Notes under the pieces: generated by a model
Databases searched by the model: none
Told to the model about the DNA's origin: nothing
The model's input: the letters and a program-made list of their open reading frames with translations, nothing else
Assembly: GCA_013398175.1 (NCBI GenBank)
Contig: VZRZ01003844.1
Location: 324,731-388,730, forward strand
Direction of reading: 5' to 3'
DNA length: 64,000 bases
Source of the DNA: Climacteris rufus
Lineage: Eukaryota; Chordata; Aves; Passeriformes; Climacteridae
Shown: in pieces, positions 12,901 to 23,900 of the stretch
Layout: the number at the start of each line of letters is the position of its first letter
Position numbering within the stretch: the first letter of the stretch is position 1
Made by a program: the position numbers and the translations under genes

Positions 12901-15900
12901 CATGTGAGACTGTCCTGGAGAGTCATCCAGAAGAGCTGGTTGATATACAGGGATCACCTCCTCAATGCTCAGGAACAGTCAATCCTAACAAAAGGGAAAA
13001 TATGGACTGCTGTTGAACGGGAATGGGTACCTGGTGGCAAAGGGCGTGGAAAAGGCTGAGGTAATAAGTGCCTTTTTTGCTTAATTCTTAGCTGGTAAGA
13101 CCAATTTTCAGGAGTCCCAAGACTCTGAGAAGTTTAGGAAAGTCCAGTGCAAGGAAGGCTTGTTGGAGGAGAATCAGTTGAGGAAACTTTAAAATGGACA
13201 GGCACAGTTTCATGGGGCCTCATGTGATGCATGCTGCAAGTGCCATGGCTGACAGTGTTGCAATAACACTCAGTAATCTTCTGAAGACTGGTAATCAGGG
13301 ATGTGCATAGCTGCTTTCCCCAGAACAAGAGAGTGTAGTCTTTACAGACCATGAGCAATGTAAGGAAGGGTTGTTAGGACCCTTCTGTCCTCCATTTCCT
13401 AAGAATCTGAAAAATGAGATGCTAAGCTTTGGCCAATGGGAGTCTCTCTTTTCTCACTCCCTTCAAAGGTGCAGAAAGGGTGTGTAGAATATAGAGGAGG
13501 GAATACATTAGTGCTGTAATTAAGTGACAGACCAGTACCTACATATGCAACTTAACAAAGGTGGGCCTTCTCATCAGACATACTCTGACATACACTAACA
13601 CACAGTGCTTTGGTTTTCCCCTTAGGTGCGACTATAAGTGTGATCATTGACATTAATGTCAATATTTCAGTCATTATTTCTGCCCTGATTGCAACTATGT
13701 ACACGCTTGTGGGTGGGCTTTATTCTGTGGCCTACACCGACGTAGTTCAGCTCTTCTGCATCTTCCTGGGACTGGTAAGTTTGGATTTTTTACCCTTCTC
13801 TGTCAAGAATTTTACCCTGAGTAGCAAGAAGGGCCAGCTGTGTCCTGGCATGCATCAGGCACAGTGTTGCCAACCAGTCAGACCCCACTCACAGAGTGCT
13901 GACTTCAAAAGAGTCTGCATTTTCATCAGTGTACAGCCTGTGCTTTGGGAATAGTGCTGTCCAAGAGGTCCAATTCTTTGACTTTTTTCCAACCAATCTG
14001 GTAGTTCAAACACTGTTGCAATATTCATTCTGAGTACATATCTAACTCAGAATAGGACTGGTGCTGACTACTTCCCTGTCTGTCTATAGGATTGTGGCAC
14101 AGGGACCGGAAAGAGGCATCAGACAAAGGAAGCAGTTGGTAAAGTAGTCCAGAAATGCTGGTGTTGGACCAACAGAGCTGATACTCTGCTGCTTCTCTTT
14201 TCTGTGGTTGTCACCTAATCACACAGCTTAGTTAACCTCCTGTTAACTTAGTTAACTTTCTTGATTTTTCCCTCATTTCCACGATAACAGAGGAAGTCTC
14301 ACCAGATGTCTTGGCTGTTTTGATATGGTAGTATGAATATCTCTCATCAGCTATCAGTGATATGTTAGTGGGTAGCCTTTCATTTACTGCTGAGAACATT
14401 AAGCCCCATATTGAAAAACATCAATGTAACAGGGTCCAGACCACAAGGGTGCAATCAAAGAATCTGCTGTCTTTGTTTGCCAGTGGCACTATAGTTAGTC
14501 ACAGGACTGCAGAGAACTGAGATAGGCTAAAATAAATGGGGTGGCCCAAGATGAAGGAACCAAATGGCACCCCGGGGGCCTGGATTTCTCACTCTGCTTT
14601 CACCGGAATTCTTGCAGCTCTAGGGAAATTACTTCAGCCAGTGCTTACACAGGTGGTCACTAACCAGCTCTGTGTGTCCTCGTTCTGTGGCATCTTACTG
14701 TGAGGACTATGGCCTTATTTGCTAAGGATTCCCTCTTGTAGCTGATTTCATGGAAATGGTGCTAAATAGACTGAAAAAGCAAAGCCAAGTTCCAAGTGAC
14801 CACCTCAAATTAAAAGTTATTGCAGATCTTCTTCCCTCGTATCTTTGTTCTTCACCTGTAGACTGAGGAAAATACTGTCATTTTCCCTAATTTGAATGTT
14901 AATATTTGTGAAACATTCCATTTCTACAGATGGCATGCATTCCAGAAATTCCCAAAATTTTAGATAAATCAAAGTACAGAAATTATTTTCTAGTGATATC
15001 AACTCCTGAACTGCTAGAGAGCCTGATTCCATGGGAATAACATTAAAATCAGAATGAACCTGACTGGGGGGGGGAGCAAATGAAGGTTGTGTGGAAGTCT
15101 TCTAAATGACTGCATCTGTATCTTTGTTGTGCTTTTTTTAGTTCAGGTTGGGCTCTTTATGTAATTACCCATCTGAAATAAACAGCTATAATGTAATGTG
15201 GAAGAAACCATATTCATGAACTCAAGAGTGTCATCAGTGAGGCTGAAAGACTCATTATCTAAATGGTCATGCTCTAAGGAGGCAGTTTTAGATGAGATGG
15301 GACACTCTCACAGTAGATGTCACAGCAGAAAATGGCACTCGTTCAGTTATCTCAGTTATTCAGCTTCTTCTCCAGGCTCTAGAGCAGTTTTTACTTCCAC
15401 TGGCACAGAGCTTTGCGGCTCATTCCTCTAATGTCTGGTCTCTCTCCTACTCCTTACCCAAGGCAAAAGACTTATAATCCCTTCTGTTCTCATTTCAGCC
15501 ACAGCTTCTTCCTTCAGTTTCCATAACCTCTACCCCAGATGCTCCACATCCATCCTTGGTTTTCTCTTTAAAATCTCGTGTAGTGTCTCTCCTTCCCTCT
15601 TCACTCTCCAGTATCCACATCTGCAATTCTCATCACTTGCCTGGTGAGACTCTCCCAGATCCTGCACTGTATCCGCACTATTTGCAGTCTCTTCAGCTCA
15701 TCTTTATTATTAATTCCGTATTCTAAATTCTATATTTTCTCAGATAATTCCCAGGAATAGTTCAAGGCTATTTTGGGCAGGAAAAGGAGTCTAAATATAT
15801 GGATGTAAACAATGACATGCCAGTAAACTGCAGGGCCAGAGAAAGTGTCTTGATTTGTTTTACTTAGTAATATAAAGGTAGTCCTTGAGACCACAAAGAG

Positions 15901-18900
15901 CTAGGTTACTGTGAGGAACTGGAGTGGTTTACAAAAGCTCATACTTGCCCTTGCAATACAGTAACTATTAAATCCTGGGCTGTGGCATGCAGACTCCAGA
16001 TGGACTTTTCAAAATTTACCCTACTGAAAATCTCAGTGGAGTATGGTCAAACTACAGCTGTTCAGAAACTCATCACTTGGGCATGTTTGACATTTGAGAT
16101 TCAGAAACAAGAGCAAGAAGTCTGTTTTACATCCTTGTTCCCCATGAATTTCTCAGGAAGCAGAGTATTAATATCCATTAATTGTGAGAATATGTTTATT
16201 TTTCCTGGAGTGAGTTGAAATGTTTTGCTGCTCTTTCAGAGAAAAGCTCAAGCAGAGGGTGAAAAGGGAATCTTTCTGCCCAGCTGCTTAAACTGGCAAA
16301 GTTTAACTGAGAACAGAATTTTATGGTACATCATAAATTGCCTCAATAACAGGCATTGCTGCAAAATTATTTCTTCATACATTATTAAGATTTTTCCCCT
16401 CCTTGATTTTGTTGCCCCCATACACTTAACTGTGATCAGTTGAATTGTGGTAATCTGTGTGGTTTTGAGTATCACTGGATCCTTAAGGATGCAGTGCTTG
16501 TGATGGTCTAGTCCCTATAGTCTAAAGCCTGTTTTTCACCTCAGTAGGAGCTGCTGAGTTTCTCCTCCATAGACAGTCAGTGAATTATACCACTGCAAAA
16601 TGACTTTGCAAGTAAATGCACAAAAAGTCAGTTGAAGAAGGAAATGGCAGAAACCATCACTGGGAAGATTTTTTTGATCTAGATAAAAACCGAAGAGACT
16701 GAAAATGGTCAAGTGACCCCTAGAAAACATCTGCAAAGCAGAAAAGTGCTGTAACACTAGGCTAATGCGAGTTCTGGAGGAAGAGAGATGGGGTTGCACC
16801 AACAGCAATCCTCTCTTTTCATGATACAGTGTAGTACTGAATTAAAAACAAATTCCCAAGTCTTCAGGTGTGATGTCTCATACCTGTATACTGGCAAGTC
16901 CTAATGCTATTACATGGAAATTTGTATGTAAATATTTCTCTGCTGTGCGGTCCAGGAAAGAGTGCAAACAATATATGAGGAGTTTAGGTAACATTAAACA
17001 ATACGTCTTTGCTACTGATTTTGCAAGTAACATTGATTAATTCTCTGCTCACACTCTCCAGAACAGGTGTAAGCTGTCCACTACCAAGCTCTCTGAAATG
17101 AGGAACATCAGAGATGTTCCACTTGCACATAATCTGACTTATTTGCAAGTCAGCTTGATAATTTGGCATTCAATCTGTAAACATGCAAGAATAGGAAAAT
17201 TAGATCACTGTTAATATTAAAATTTCAGAGATTTGGATGTCTACTTTAGATCTGAGCAGATTGTTTTTCTGTGGTTACAGTGGATCAGTGTCCCCTTTGC
17301 GATGTCCCATCCTGCAGTAACAGACATTGGGCTCACGGCTGTGCACCAGGTGTACCAAGCACCTTGGCTTGGGTCTATCAACTCACTTGACATTTACACG
17401 TGGTTGGACAATTTCTTTTTATTGGTAAGTGATGATTTGTATGAAGGAATGAAGCATTTAAGCACTTACACTATGTTACTGTGACAGCTGAAAATAATAG
17501 AGTCTAGTTAAGAGTTTCCAGCAAACTGAAAACTTTTACCCTCTTGACTCCTGCTCGATATTTCTGCACATTTGAATGATTCTGGTGACATATCAGCCAG
17601 CATTGCCAGGAATGCAATTTAAATATCATCAGGCTGAAAGAGCTGACATGTTAAAATTAAGTAAAAGCGCGCAGCTAATGCTTAACTGATGTCATTGTTG
17701 GCAGAGGAATTTATATATTGGAGAAGGCAATAAATATGTTAGACAAATGATTAAACATGCCTTAGGTATAGGTGAAGAAAAAGCTGTGCAGAGATGGATG
17801 GATGAATTCATACCTACACACATGCCAGAATGAACCAAGGGCTTTTGTTATTTAATGCCTATAATATTACACATGGGATCAGTGCTTATTAAGTACTTTC
17901 CATTAGAGGATATAGAAACACATGCTAACATTTTCCATTCTCAGTGTCCCTATGCAAATCTACACTGGTTTTATTATCATGTTGTACTTCAGGATTACTT
18001 TCTCTGTCTTTTTTTTTAAATCCTCTCAGCCAAAAATCTTCAGACTTTTCTGATAATTGGTCTATTAAAATACATTATTTTATTCAGCATTCTCTCACAG
18101 ATCCAAAGTATGACATTGGCTTAAGTGGCTGTATTCTCTCCAGTAAGCCTGAAGGTTTCACCTCTGCTGATGACCAAAGGAAAACATTGCCAAATTGTGA
18201 CACATTTTCTTTTCATCTTGTCTGTTTCATTACAGCTGAATAAATTTACACATTTTTGGAAAGCTTTCATAAAGGAACATTATTATTAAGGCAGCAAAGA
18301 AAAGCAGTCATAAATAGCAAGTCAAAACCAGACTTGTCTGTGAAACATTAATTTAGTCCCTGTGTGTGCATGAAGCTATATGAAACACCTGTATACACAC
18401 TATTTGGTCCAAATGCCTCCTGCCTCATTTAATATATAGAACTGGGCTGTGCAATTTTCTTGGTTTTCTTTCCATGCTCTTTAGTGACAGACAGTTACTT
18501 AGTGGAGACTATTCAAATCCTGCTCTCGAGACAGGGTTGTTAGCACCTGGGTGTTCAACCTTTGGTAATACTCTTTTGTGTCGTATTTTGCAGAAATAAT
18601 TTTAAATCTACTCAGGATCTTCAGTTATATACCCAAATAAAAGAGAAGGGTTTCCACCATAAAACAAAGCTTGCTTTTTACTGCTTTGTCTTCCATTTCT
18701 ATTGGTATTGTAATTGCTTTGGGCAGTGGGAGAATGATTTTTCAGATTCTTGAGAATGTATTCAGAATGTCTTGCCTTTTGTAGATGACTGCATGCATTC
18801 ACAAAGGAAGATAAAATATTGCTTTGACATTTTTTCAGAGTCTAATCTAATTTTGGTCGGGGAGGGGTATTGGAGGGCAAATTTTTCAAATATGAAATAT

Positions 18901-21900
18901 TAATATTATATTTTATAGCTTTTCACAAAGCTTTATCAAGTATTTGAACAGCTCACAATACTTGGGGATTACAGAGACCGTGAAAGTTCAAAGTGTTGAT
19001 GCTAATTATAGAAAAAGACTAACTTGTCTAAAAGAATGGCATTGAAGTGGACTTTCACAAGTTGGACATTGCATATGAGAACGAAAGTTGCAATTGTTAC
19101 TGTCTGATACTCAGTAAATAAATGAGAAAGTAGCAATATGGCTTTCAGCATTCAAGTGATACTTCTACATGCTCTCTATGTGGTGATGGCAAAACAATTC
19201 AGTTACCACCCAATGACAGCATGCTGCCCGTTGTATTTGCAGACACTGGGAGGAATTCCATGGCAAGCGTATTTCCAGCGAGTCCTTTCCTCATCATCTG
19301 CCACATATGCTCAAGTTCTGTCATTCCTGGCTGCTTTTGGCTGTCTTGTGATGGCTATTCCTGCAGTACTGATTGGTGCAATTGGAGCATCTACAGGTGA
19401 GTTATTAAAAATCAGTAGTACAATAAATGTAAAATGAATAGTGCAATAAGTGTGTGAAAATAAATCTTATGGTAGATATAGGTGACATAAAGCTTAAACA
19501 GCCAGATGGCATCATCCATCAACTCATGACATTTTCAATAGGAGACTACACAGAAAAACAATGTTGTAGAATATTTCTCCCAAAGGAAATTGTTCCTACC
19601 CCACTGGATGAAATTACATAATTTTGTACATTCTAGATATCTATTTATTCAATGTTTGATTTAGATTCTGGTACTTTTACTTGATAGCAACAATAATAAA
19701 GGGGAGCAGCTGAGGGAGCTGGAGTTGTTTAGCATGGAGAAAAGGAGACTGAGGGGACACCTTATTGCTCTCTACAACTGCCTGAAAGGAGGTTGTAGCC
19801 AGGTGGGGGTCTGTCTCTTCTCCTGGGCACCCAGCAACAGAACGAGAGGAAATGGCCTCAGATTGCAGCAGTTTCTGCACCAAAGGTTTGTCAGGCACTG
19901 GAGCAGGCTTCCCAGGCAAGTGGTGGATTCACCATCCCTGGAGGTATTTAAGACACACATAGATGTGGCTCTTGGGGATGTGGTTTACTGGTGTGCTTGG
20001 TAGTGCTGGGCTAACAGTTGAACTCAATGATCTTAAAGGTCTTTTCCAACCTAAATGATTCTCTAATTTATCAGAAGTTTCTTATCTTGACCAATATACC
20101 CTTGTCAAGGTCTTTTTTGTCATAGTGAGAGTGATATCCATCACAGTGACCATGTAGCTAAACTGTTAGAAATGTTCTGTTAGAATGATTAACACATGGC
20201 TTTGAGCCCTCTCTGTAATCCAAGAGGTAGTTAAACACATCTCAAAGAAACATGGATCCCAGACTTGTTTTATTGAATAAAACTGCATTTGTAAGCAATT
20301 CAAAATTTTAATATTAAACTTTCTACTGAATAACCAGAGGCTGTGGTCGGACTGATTTTAGAGACAAGGAAAAATGCTGAACAGAATTAAATCTGCCTAA
20401 CAGAAACCAGTGTGACACTGCCTCTCTGAAATGACATCACTCTGGCCCTGGTAGCAGTTTGGTCATTGAATGTGCATGAAAATGTGATAATATGAATAGC
20501 TCACTACACATGAAGCCAAGAGGTGCTGTAGACTATGACCACTGATTTTACTAATAACATGCTGGTGTCCATATTGCAGCTTGGAACCAGACTGAGTACG
20601 GTGTCCCTGACCCCAAGAGCAAAAAAGAAGCAGATATGATTTTACCCATCGTGCTGCAATACCTTTGCCCAGTCTATATCTCATTCTTTGGCCTCGGTGC
20701 TGTATCTGCTGCTGTGATGTCCTCAGCTGACTCTTCAATTTTATCAGCAAGTTCTATGTTTGCTCGGAACATTTACCAGCTTTCCTTCCGGCAAAATGTG
20801 AGAAATGTTTTCGTTTTTATGTTTAGAGAAAATTTTAGGTGAGACCTTAACTAGGTGACGCAGAGTTTGTCATTTCATAATGAAACACCTCTTTCATGTT
20901 CCTCCGTTTGACTAGAAAAATAATTCAGTTACTAAAATTACATTGAACAAACTGAAAGTCATAAAAATAATTATGATTGTGACTGGTGACACGGGTGAAA
21001 AATCTGGCTTGGGGAGGGGAGCTTTCAAGAGGTCTCATGGCACTGCAGTTTATCCAAACAGCTAATTACTATTGCTGCAACCACAAGTTTTACTTAAATC
21101 CTTCACAAAATGAGACATTTTTCTAATCATTCATTTATCAAGAAATAATTTAACAGCAGAATGGTCTAGTGAGTTGAATTTTTTCTTAGGAAATGAAGAG
21201 GAAATTCTGATGCTGACAGGTTTTTTTCTAGTTAAGCCATATTGTTCTTCTATTTAAATGTTATTTGACACATTACCAAACCTTTCCTTGTGTTCAAAGG
21301 TTAATGGCTTTTGGAATGGCAACCATAACCCTTAGGGTTTTTTCTCTGAGCTTAAGCTGGAGATGGAAATACTATTTTGTAATTATTGTTGAATGAATCA
21401 TGCAAAGTTTTCTTTTACAATGCAGTATTTTATAATGACTGTGTATAAATGTAGGCATATATGTATAGCCATGAAAAAAAACACCTAATGCTGCACTTTT
21501 TTTGCAGGCTTCAGACAGGGAAATTGTGTGGGTCATGAGAATCACTGTTCTTCTGTTTGGAGCATCAGCAACAGCAATGGCACTGCTGGCTTCATCGGTG
21601 TATGGCCTGTGGTACCTCAGCTCTGACCTTGTTTATATCATCATATTCCCCCAGCTCCTGTGTGTGTTATTTATTAAAGGAACCAACACCTACGGTGCCA
21701 TTGCAGGATACTTGTTTGGCCTTGTTCTCAGAATAACTGGAGGAGAACCGTACCTCTACCTTCAGCCCTTGATCTTCTATCCTGGCTGGTACCAAGATGA
21801 TAACAATATCTATATCCAGCGATTCCCCTTTAAAACACTTGCTATGCTCACCTCCTTCTTTACTAATGTTGTAGTCTCCTACTTAGCCAAATACTTATTT

Positions 21901-22131
21901 GAAAGTGGGACTTTGCCACCAAAGCTGGACTTCCTTGATGCTGTTGTTGCTAGGTACAGTAGAGAACACATGGACAAAGCAACTCTTGTAAAAAGTGACA
22001 ATATTGTATTAAATGAACTTGCACCTGTGAATCCACGACACAGTCTAACTTTGAGCTCAACTTTCACAAACAAAGAAGCCTTCAACTACGTTGATTCGAG
22101 TCCAGAGCTGTCCAACACTGAAGATAATTAG
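754..22131 (+). CDS. SLC5A7: High-affinity choline transporter 1 (CHT1), 8 coding exons
   Basis: SLC5A7 moves choline with sodium and chloride into presynaptic cholinergic terminals, the rate-limiting supply step for acetylcholine synthesis. Coding exons are 754-931, 7999-8112, 10892-11047, 13626-13774, 17281-17424, 19243-19396, 20580-20797 and 21508-22131. All introns are GT-AG and the reading frame closes at every junction. The 1737 bases encode 578 residues with the 13-helix SSF/LeuT-fold pattern and an extracellular N-terminus. Position-for-position agreement with human CHT1 includes D48, W62, I89, V112, W141, Y175, W254, the N301-Q-T glycosylation sequon, D349, R361, E451 and the L531-V532 endocytic dileucine-like motif. 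The start has a good context (A at -3, G at +4). The stop follows Glu-Asp-Asn, two residues before the human end. The gene looks intact, with no frameshift or premature stop. Confidence 0.97.
4868..5137 (+). mobile_element. CR1 LINE fragment, sense (ORF2 C-terminal region)
   Basis: The text matches the familiar CR1 region encoding the end of the reverse transcriptase and the stretch downstream of it: a GGTGTCCCTCAGGG-type opening, then the degraded versions of the 'cleared debris' segments around the phrases for removing a fragment of DNA, 'gatgacaccaag', 'gacctggacaag' and 'agagcagccctg'. It is 5' truncated and stops abruptly at the junction with an antisense CR1 piece. Many substitutions and small gaps indicate an old, inactive copy. 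Confidence 0.75.
5138..6079 (-). mobile_element. CR1 LINE fragment, antisense (3' half)
   Basis: Read on the minus strand, this is a CR1 3' region. It contains the usual landmarks in reverse: the 'cctcttgtcct' block near 5408, the 'ccttcactggacacacttcagcacctc' equivalent near 5585-5611, the block about foreign material near 5700-5760, and the 'catccagatcatc' block near 6027. It is truncated at both ends, lacks the terminal ATTCTATGA-type repeats, and holds no intact frame. It lies head-on between two sense-oriented CR1 fragments. Confidence 0.8.
6085..6488 (+). mobile_element. CR1 LINE 3' end, sense
   Basis: This is the 3' terminal region of a CR1 element. It begins near 'gagagagttgaggttgtttag', carries the 'aggaagaaattctttcctgtg' and 'tgcccagagaagttgtgga' blocks, and ends with the family's characteristic ATTCTATGAT terminus at about 6479-6488. 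It may be the downstream part of the same sense element as 4868-5137. If so, some consensus between them is missing, beyond the antisense insertion. Confidence 0.85.
7999..8112 (+). CDS. SLC5A7: SLC5A7 coding exon 2 (residues 60-98)
   Basis: This exon completes Ala60 and encodes the rest of helix 2, its following loop and the start of helix 3, including TWVGGGYINGTAEA. W62, a choline-site aromatic in published work as I recall it, is present. So is I89, the common Ile/Val variant site in humans. Residue 79 is Asp (VPDYG), where I recall Gly in human. The donor is GTAAGC at 8113. The exon is phase 1 at both ends. Confidence 0.96.
8113..10891 (+). other. SLC5A7: SLC5A7 intron, 2.8 kb
   Basis: The intron has a GTAAGC donor and a TTTGTAG acceptor ending at 10891. 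It holds AT-rich unique DNA, and a pyrimidine-rich patch lies around 8880-8985. No transposon or RNA gene was recognised. Confidence 0.85.
10892..11047 (+). CDS. SLC5A7: SLC5A7 coding exon 3 (residues 98-150)
   Basis: This exon covers the end of helix 3, the cytoplasmic loop with KPMRSKGYVTMLDPF, and helix 4 with FIPALMGEMFWAA. V112 (a human myasthenic syndrome site) and W141 are both present in matching positions. The only clear change from the human sequence I remember is Leu for Ile at residue 121. The donor is GTAAGG at 11048. Both ends are phase 1. Confidence 0.96.
11048..13625 (+). other. SLC5A7: SLC5A7 intron, 2.6 kb, with CR1 ORF2 fragment
   Basis: The donor is GTAAGG and the acceptor CCCTTAG ends at 13625. 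The region 11048-12589 holds nothing I recognise beyond AT-rich unique sequence. A CR1 fragment occupies about 12590-13350. The last 275 bases are unique DNA. Confidence 0.85.
12590..13350 (+). mobile_element. CR1 LINE fragment, sense (between endonuclease and reverse transcriptase)
   Basis: The + frame starting near 12675 reads like the CR1 ORF2 linker after the endonuclease domain. It shows a 'REVMKGGVLLNLLLTNKE' segment, then 'HEMVEFMVLGGGNKTK', then a 'SWLIYRDHLLNAQEQ'-like segment in the neighbouring frame. Frameshifts and stops interrupt it repeatedly. The text after 13150 matches the 'gacacacaagtccatggggcc' type region leading into the RT, in degraded form. Neither the 5' end nor the 3' terminal repeats are present, so this is an internal dead fragment. 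Confidence 0.8.
13626..13774 (+). CDS. SLC5A7: SLC5A7 coding exon 4 (residues 150-199)
   Basis: This exon encodes the outer loop ATISVIIDINVNIS and helices 5 and 6, including ALIATMYTLVGGLYSVAYTD. Y175, a human disease-variant position, is conserved. The start completes Gly150 and the exon ends in phase 0 after Leu199, with a perfect GTAAGT donor at 13775. The outer-loop residues 159-162 differ from human, as expected for an exposed loop. Confidence 0.96.
13775..17280 (+). other. SLC5A7: SLC5A7 intron, 3.5 kb
   Basis: The donor is GTAAGT and the acceptor is GTTACAG, ending at 17280. The sequence is unique, with no transposon recognised. There is a short poly-G run near 15066 and a pyrimidine-rich stretch at about 15360-15700. 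Short open frames have no supporting features. Confidence 0.85.
17281..17424 (+). CDS. SLC5A7: SLC5A7 coding exon 5 (residues 200-247)
   Basis: This exon encodes the end of helix 6 (WISVPFAMSHPAV), the long extracellular loop, and the start of helix 7 (WLDNFFLL). The loop is the most divergent part of the exon, while the flanking helices match human closely. The exon is phase 0 at both ends, with acceptor TTACAG and donor GTAAGT at 17425. Confidence 0.95.
17425..19242 (+). other. SLC5A7: SLC5A7 intron, 1.8 kb
   Basis: The donor is GTAAGT and the acceptor is TTTGCAG, ending at 19242. The intron is AT-rich unique DNA. No mobile element or RNA gene was recognised. Confidence 0.85.
19243..19396 (+). 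CDS. SLC5A7: SLC5A7 coding exon 6 (residues 248-299)
   Basis: This exon encodes helix 7 (LGGIPWQAYFQRVLSSSSA) and helix 8 (FLAAFGCLVMAIPAVLIGAIG). W254 is present; I recall it as part of the choline and hemicholinium-3 binding region. The first codon is ACA (Thr248), where I recall Met in human. That replacement needs two base changes from ATG and falls at the exon edge. The donor is GTGAGT at 19397, phase 1. Confidence 0.96.
19397..20579 (+). other. SLC5A7: SLC5A7 intron, 1.2 kb, with CR1 3' end
   Basis: The donor is GTGAGT and the acceptor is ATTGCAG, ending at 20579. A CR1 3' end occupies about 19698-20072. The rest is unique sequence with no other feature seen. Confidence 0.85.
19698..20072 (+). 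mobile_element. CR1 LINE 3' end, sense
   Basis: This is a well-preserved CR1 3' end. It starts at the 'ggagcagctgagggagctgg' block, carries 'gaaaaggagactgaggggacac', 'gaacgagaggaaatgg' and 'ctcaatgatcttaaaggtc', and ends at 'ttttccaacctaaatgattct'. It is 5' truncated, as most CR1 copies are, and parts of the usual middle are deleted. It lies in the same orientation as SLC5A7, in the intron before the exon that encodes helix 9. Confidence 0.9.
20580..20797 (+). CDS. SLC5A7: SLC5A7 coding exon 7 (residues 299-371)
   Basis: This exon encodes the outer loop carrying the N-linked glycosylation sequon N301-Q-T and helix 9 (MILPIVLQYLCPVYISFFGLG). The cytoplasmic segment follows with SSADSSILSASSMFARN, a hallmark of the sodium/solute symporter family. 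D349 and R361, both functionally important in CHT1, are present. Residue 299 is Ala where I recall Asp in human. The exon ends in phase 0 after Asn371, with donor GTGAGA at 20798. Confidence 0.96.
20798..21507 (+). other. SLC5A7: SLC5A7 intron, 0.7 kb
   Basis: The smallest intron separating coding exons has donor GTGAGA and a strong T-rich acceptor ending in GCAG at 21507. It is unique AT-rich sequence with nothing else recognised. Confidence 0.88.
21508..22131 (+). CDS. SLC5A7: SLC5A7 terminal coding exon 8 (residues 372-578)
   Basis: This exon encodes helices 10-13 and the cytoplasmic C-tail. E451, within RITGGEPYLYLQP, is present. Helix 13 ends near KYLFESGTLPPK. K499, where a human motor neuropathy frameshift begins, is conserved. 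The tail retains the L531-V532 dileucine-like endocytic motif and the LSSTFTNKEAF block. The stop TAG at 22129-22131 follows Glu-Asp-Asn, so the human terminal Leu-Gln is missing. Confidence 0.97.
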   Translation, partial: ASDREIVWVMRITVLLFGASATAMALLASSVYGLWYLSSDLVYIIIFPQLLCVLFIKGTNTYGAIAGYLFGLVLRITGGEPYLYLQPLIFYPGWYQDDNNIYIQRFPFKTLAMLTSFFTNVVVSYLAKYLFESGTLPPKLDFLDAVVARYSREHMDKATLVKSDNIVLNELAPVNPRHSLTLSSTFTNKEAFNYVDSSPELSNTEDN

Positions 22132-22224
22132 AATGTGTTGTAGCCACAAGCAAAACAATGCCAAGCAGGATATTCTACAAAGAATAGTAAGAGGCATTTT
22201 ATCATAAGAAGAGCAAGAATTGGG

Positions 22225-22230
22225 AATAAA
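22225..22230 (+). terminator. SLC5A7: Possible proximal poly(A) signal of SLC5A7
   Basis: AATAAA lies 94 bases after the stop codon and is followed within about 30 bases by a T-rich stretch (TTCTTTGTTTCT). If used, it would give a very short 3'UTR. The strength of the downstream element is modest. Confidence 0.3.
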
Positions 22231-23900
22231 ATGCAGCTGCACATTCTTTGTTTCTAGGAGCAGGAGCATCCCATGGAAGGAACTATTTTCTACTATTATA
22301 TACCATGTTGAATTAGATCACAGAGTGTTTACTAAAATATACACTCAAATCCCATTCTGTCCATCCAGAACTATATACTGTGCAATTAAAAAAGTATTTA
22401 CAGTTGAAAATATATGTAGCAGAAAATGTGCAACAGTTACTAGCTAGGATACTGTATGAAGAGATTATAATACAGTAACTCTGAAATATTATCAGTCAGC
22501 ATTTTATTGGAATTAAGTGAAAATATATTGTCACAGCTATAAGTGATTTATTACTAAAGAGCTAGTTGCTTGAGCAAAGACAGATAGATCCCTGGAGTTT
22601 TGGTCTGGTCATTTTTTTCTTCATAAAGAAATTTAAATAATACTAGTTTTTTGGGGTTTTCTTTGAGACAGCAAAATGCACAAGTAGTAATAAATTCCTT
22701 ATGGGAGTCCTAAGCATGACATGGTAACTAAAAGAAGCTAAAATTAAATCATCAGTTTAAAATTATTTTATACCTAATGCAAGACAGCCTTAAGCAAAAT
22801 ATGTTAATATAGGTGTTCTCTTTTTTTCCTGTGGTTAGTGGCTGTCACCAAAATTCTTAGAGCAGTAATTGGAGTTGAAATTCAGCTTGTGAAAACTGGC
22901 TCTTATAGAAAAACTCATCAACTACGTAGAACTATTCAGTGTTGGGAGAAGAAGCCTTATCTTGACTTATCATCAAAATGAACACTGAGCAAAGCAGTCT
23001 GACACCAAGCAGCTTCACCAATTGAATAAATATTGAAAAGTAAAGAGAATCAAGAAGGCTTGAAAAAAGAAATGAGAGGGGTGTTCTTGCAGAAAATTCC
23101 CAATTTTCACTTACTAAAAAAAGTATTCTCAAAGACATCAAAAAGTCTTTTGGCTTGGTCTTGCTAGGATTACTCTGGAAAATTCAGATTTTCCGTAGAA
23201 AATCACACTTCCTCAAAAATTTCTCAAAAAACAGGCTTTCTAAACAGCTTGCCACATCTCTAAGTGTCTGCCTTTGAAAGGAGCTTGGAGGTGAACTGAA
23301 AGGAATGCTGAACCCACAAACATAGTTAGAGGCACAGTGGTGTCTTCCACTAAGTGCTGGACTCCCTCCATTGATCCCTGTCCTCCTGGCCATCACAGTG
23401 ACGCTGCAGAGCAGCAGCAGTGGCCAGATGCAGACAAGACTTCACTCACGAATGGCGTTGCTGGCCAGAAGCACCAAAATGGGGAGATGAGGCCTCTTCC
23501 AGCTTTGCCCTGGCCAGCAGGAACTCTCAATGTTGTTTCCACTTGCCCACAGCCAAGATGACTGTGTCTGTCCCCATTGGAATGTGCCTTTCACAGTGGG
23601 AGCTCTAGTAGCTAGATTTCTCTACAATTAAGAGTTATGCTCCAATAATTCTTTTTAAAATTGGGATGTGAGGCTAAATGTTCAGTTGAAATTCAGATAT
23701 CCTCCTGTTGCTGGTCACTGGTGAAATTTCTTTTTTTAGCACTCACAGCACGAGGAGCTGTACTGGAGGATAGGAGATGTAAGAGTAGGTTTTGCTGCTA
23801 AAGGAAGAAGCCATCAACTTGTGCATTCAATGTTGACATAAGCTTTCACAAGGTTGAATCCTTAGATATGTTTTTGCTCCTTTTGTGGAGTCTTAACAGC

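Noticed and set aside
18550..18566. Possible RE1/NRSE half-site (TTAGCACC followed by TGGGTG)
   Set aside because: Only the left half resembles the REST site and the right half does not fit the spacing. No full RE1 was found in the window.
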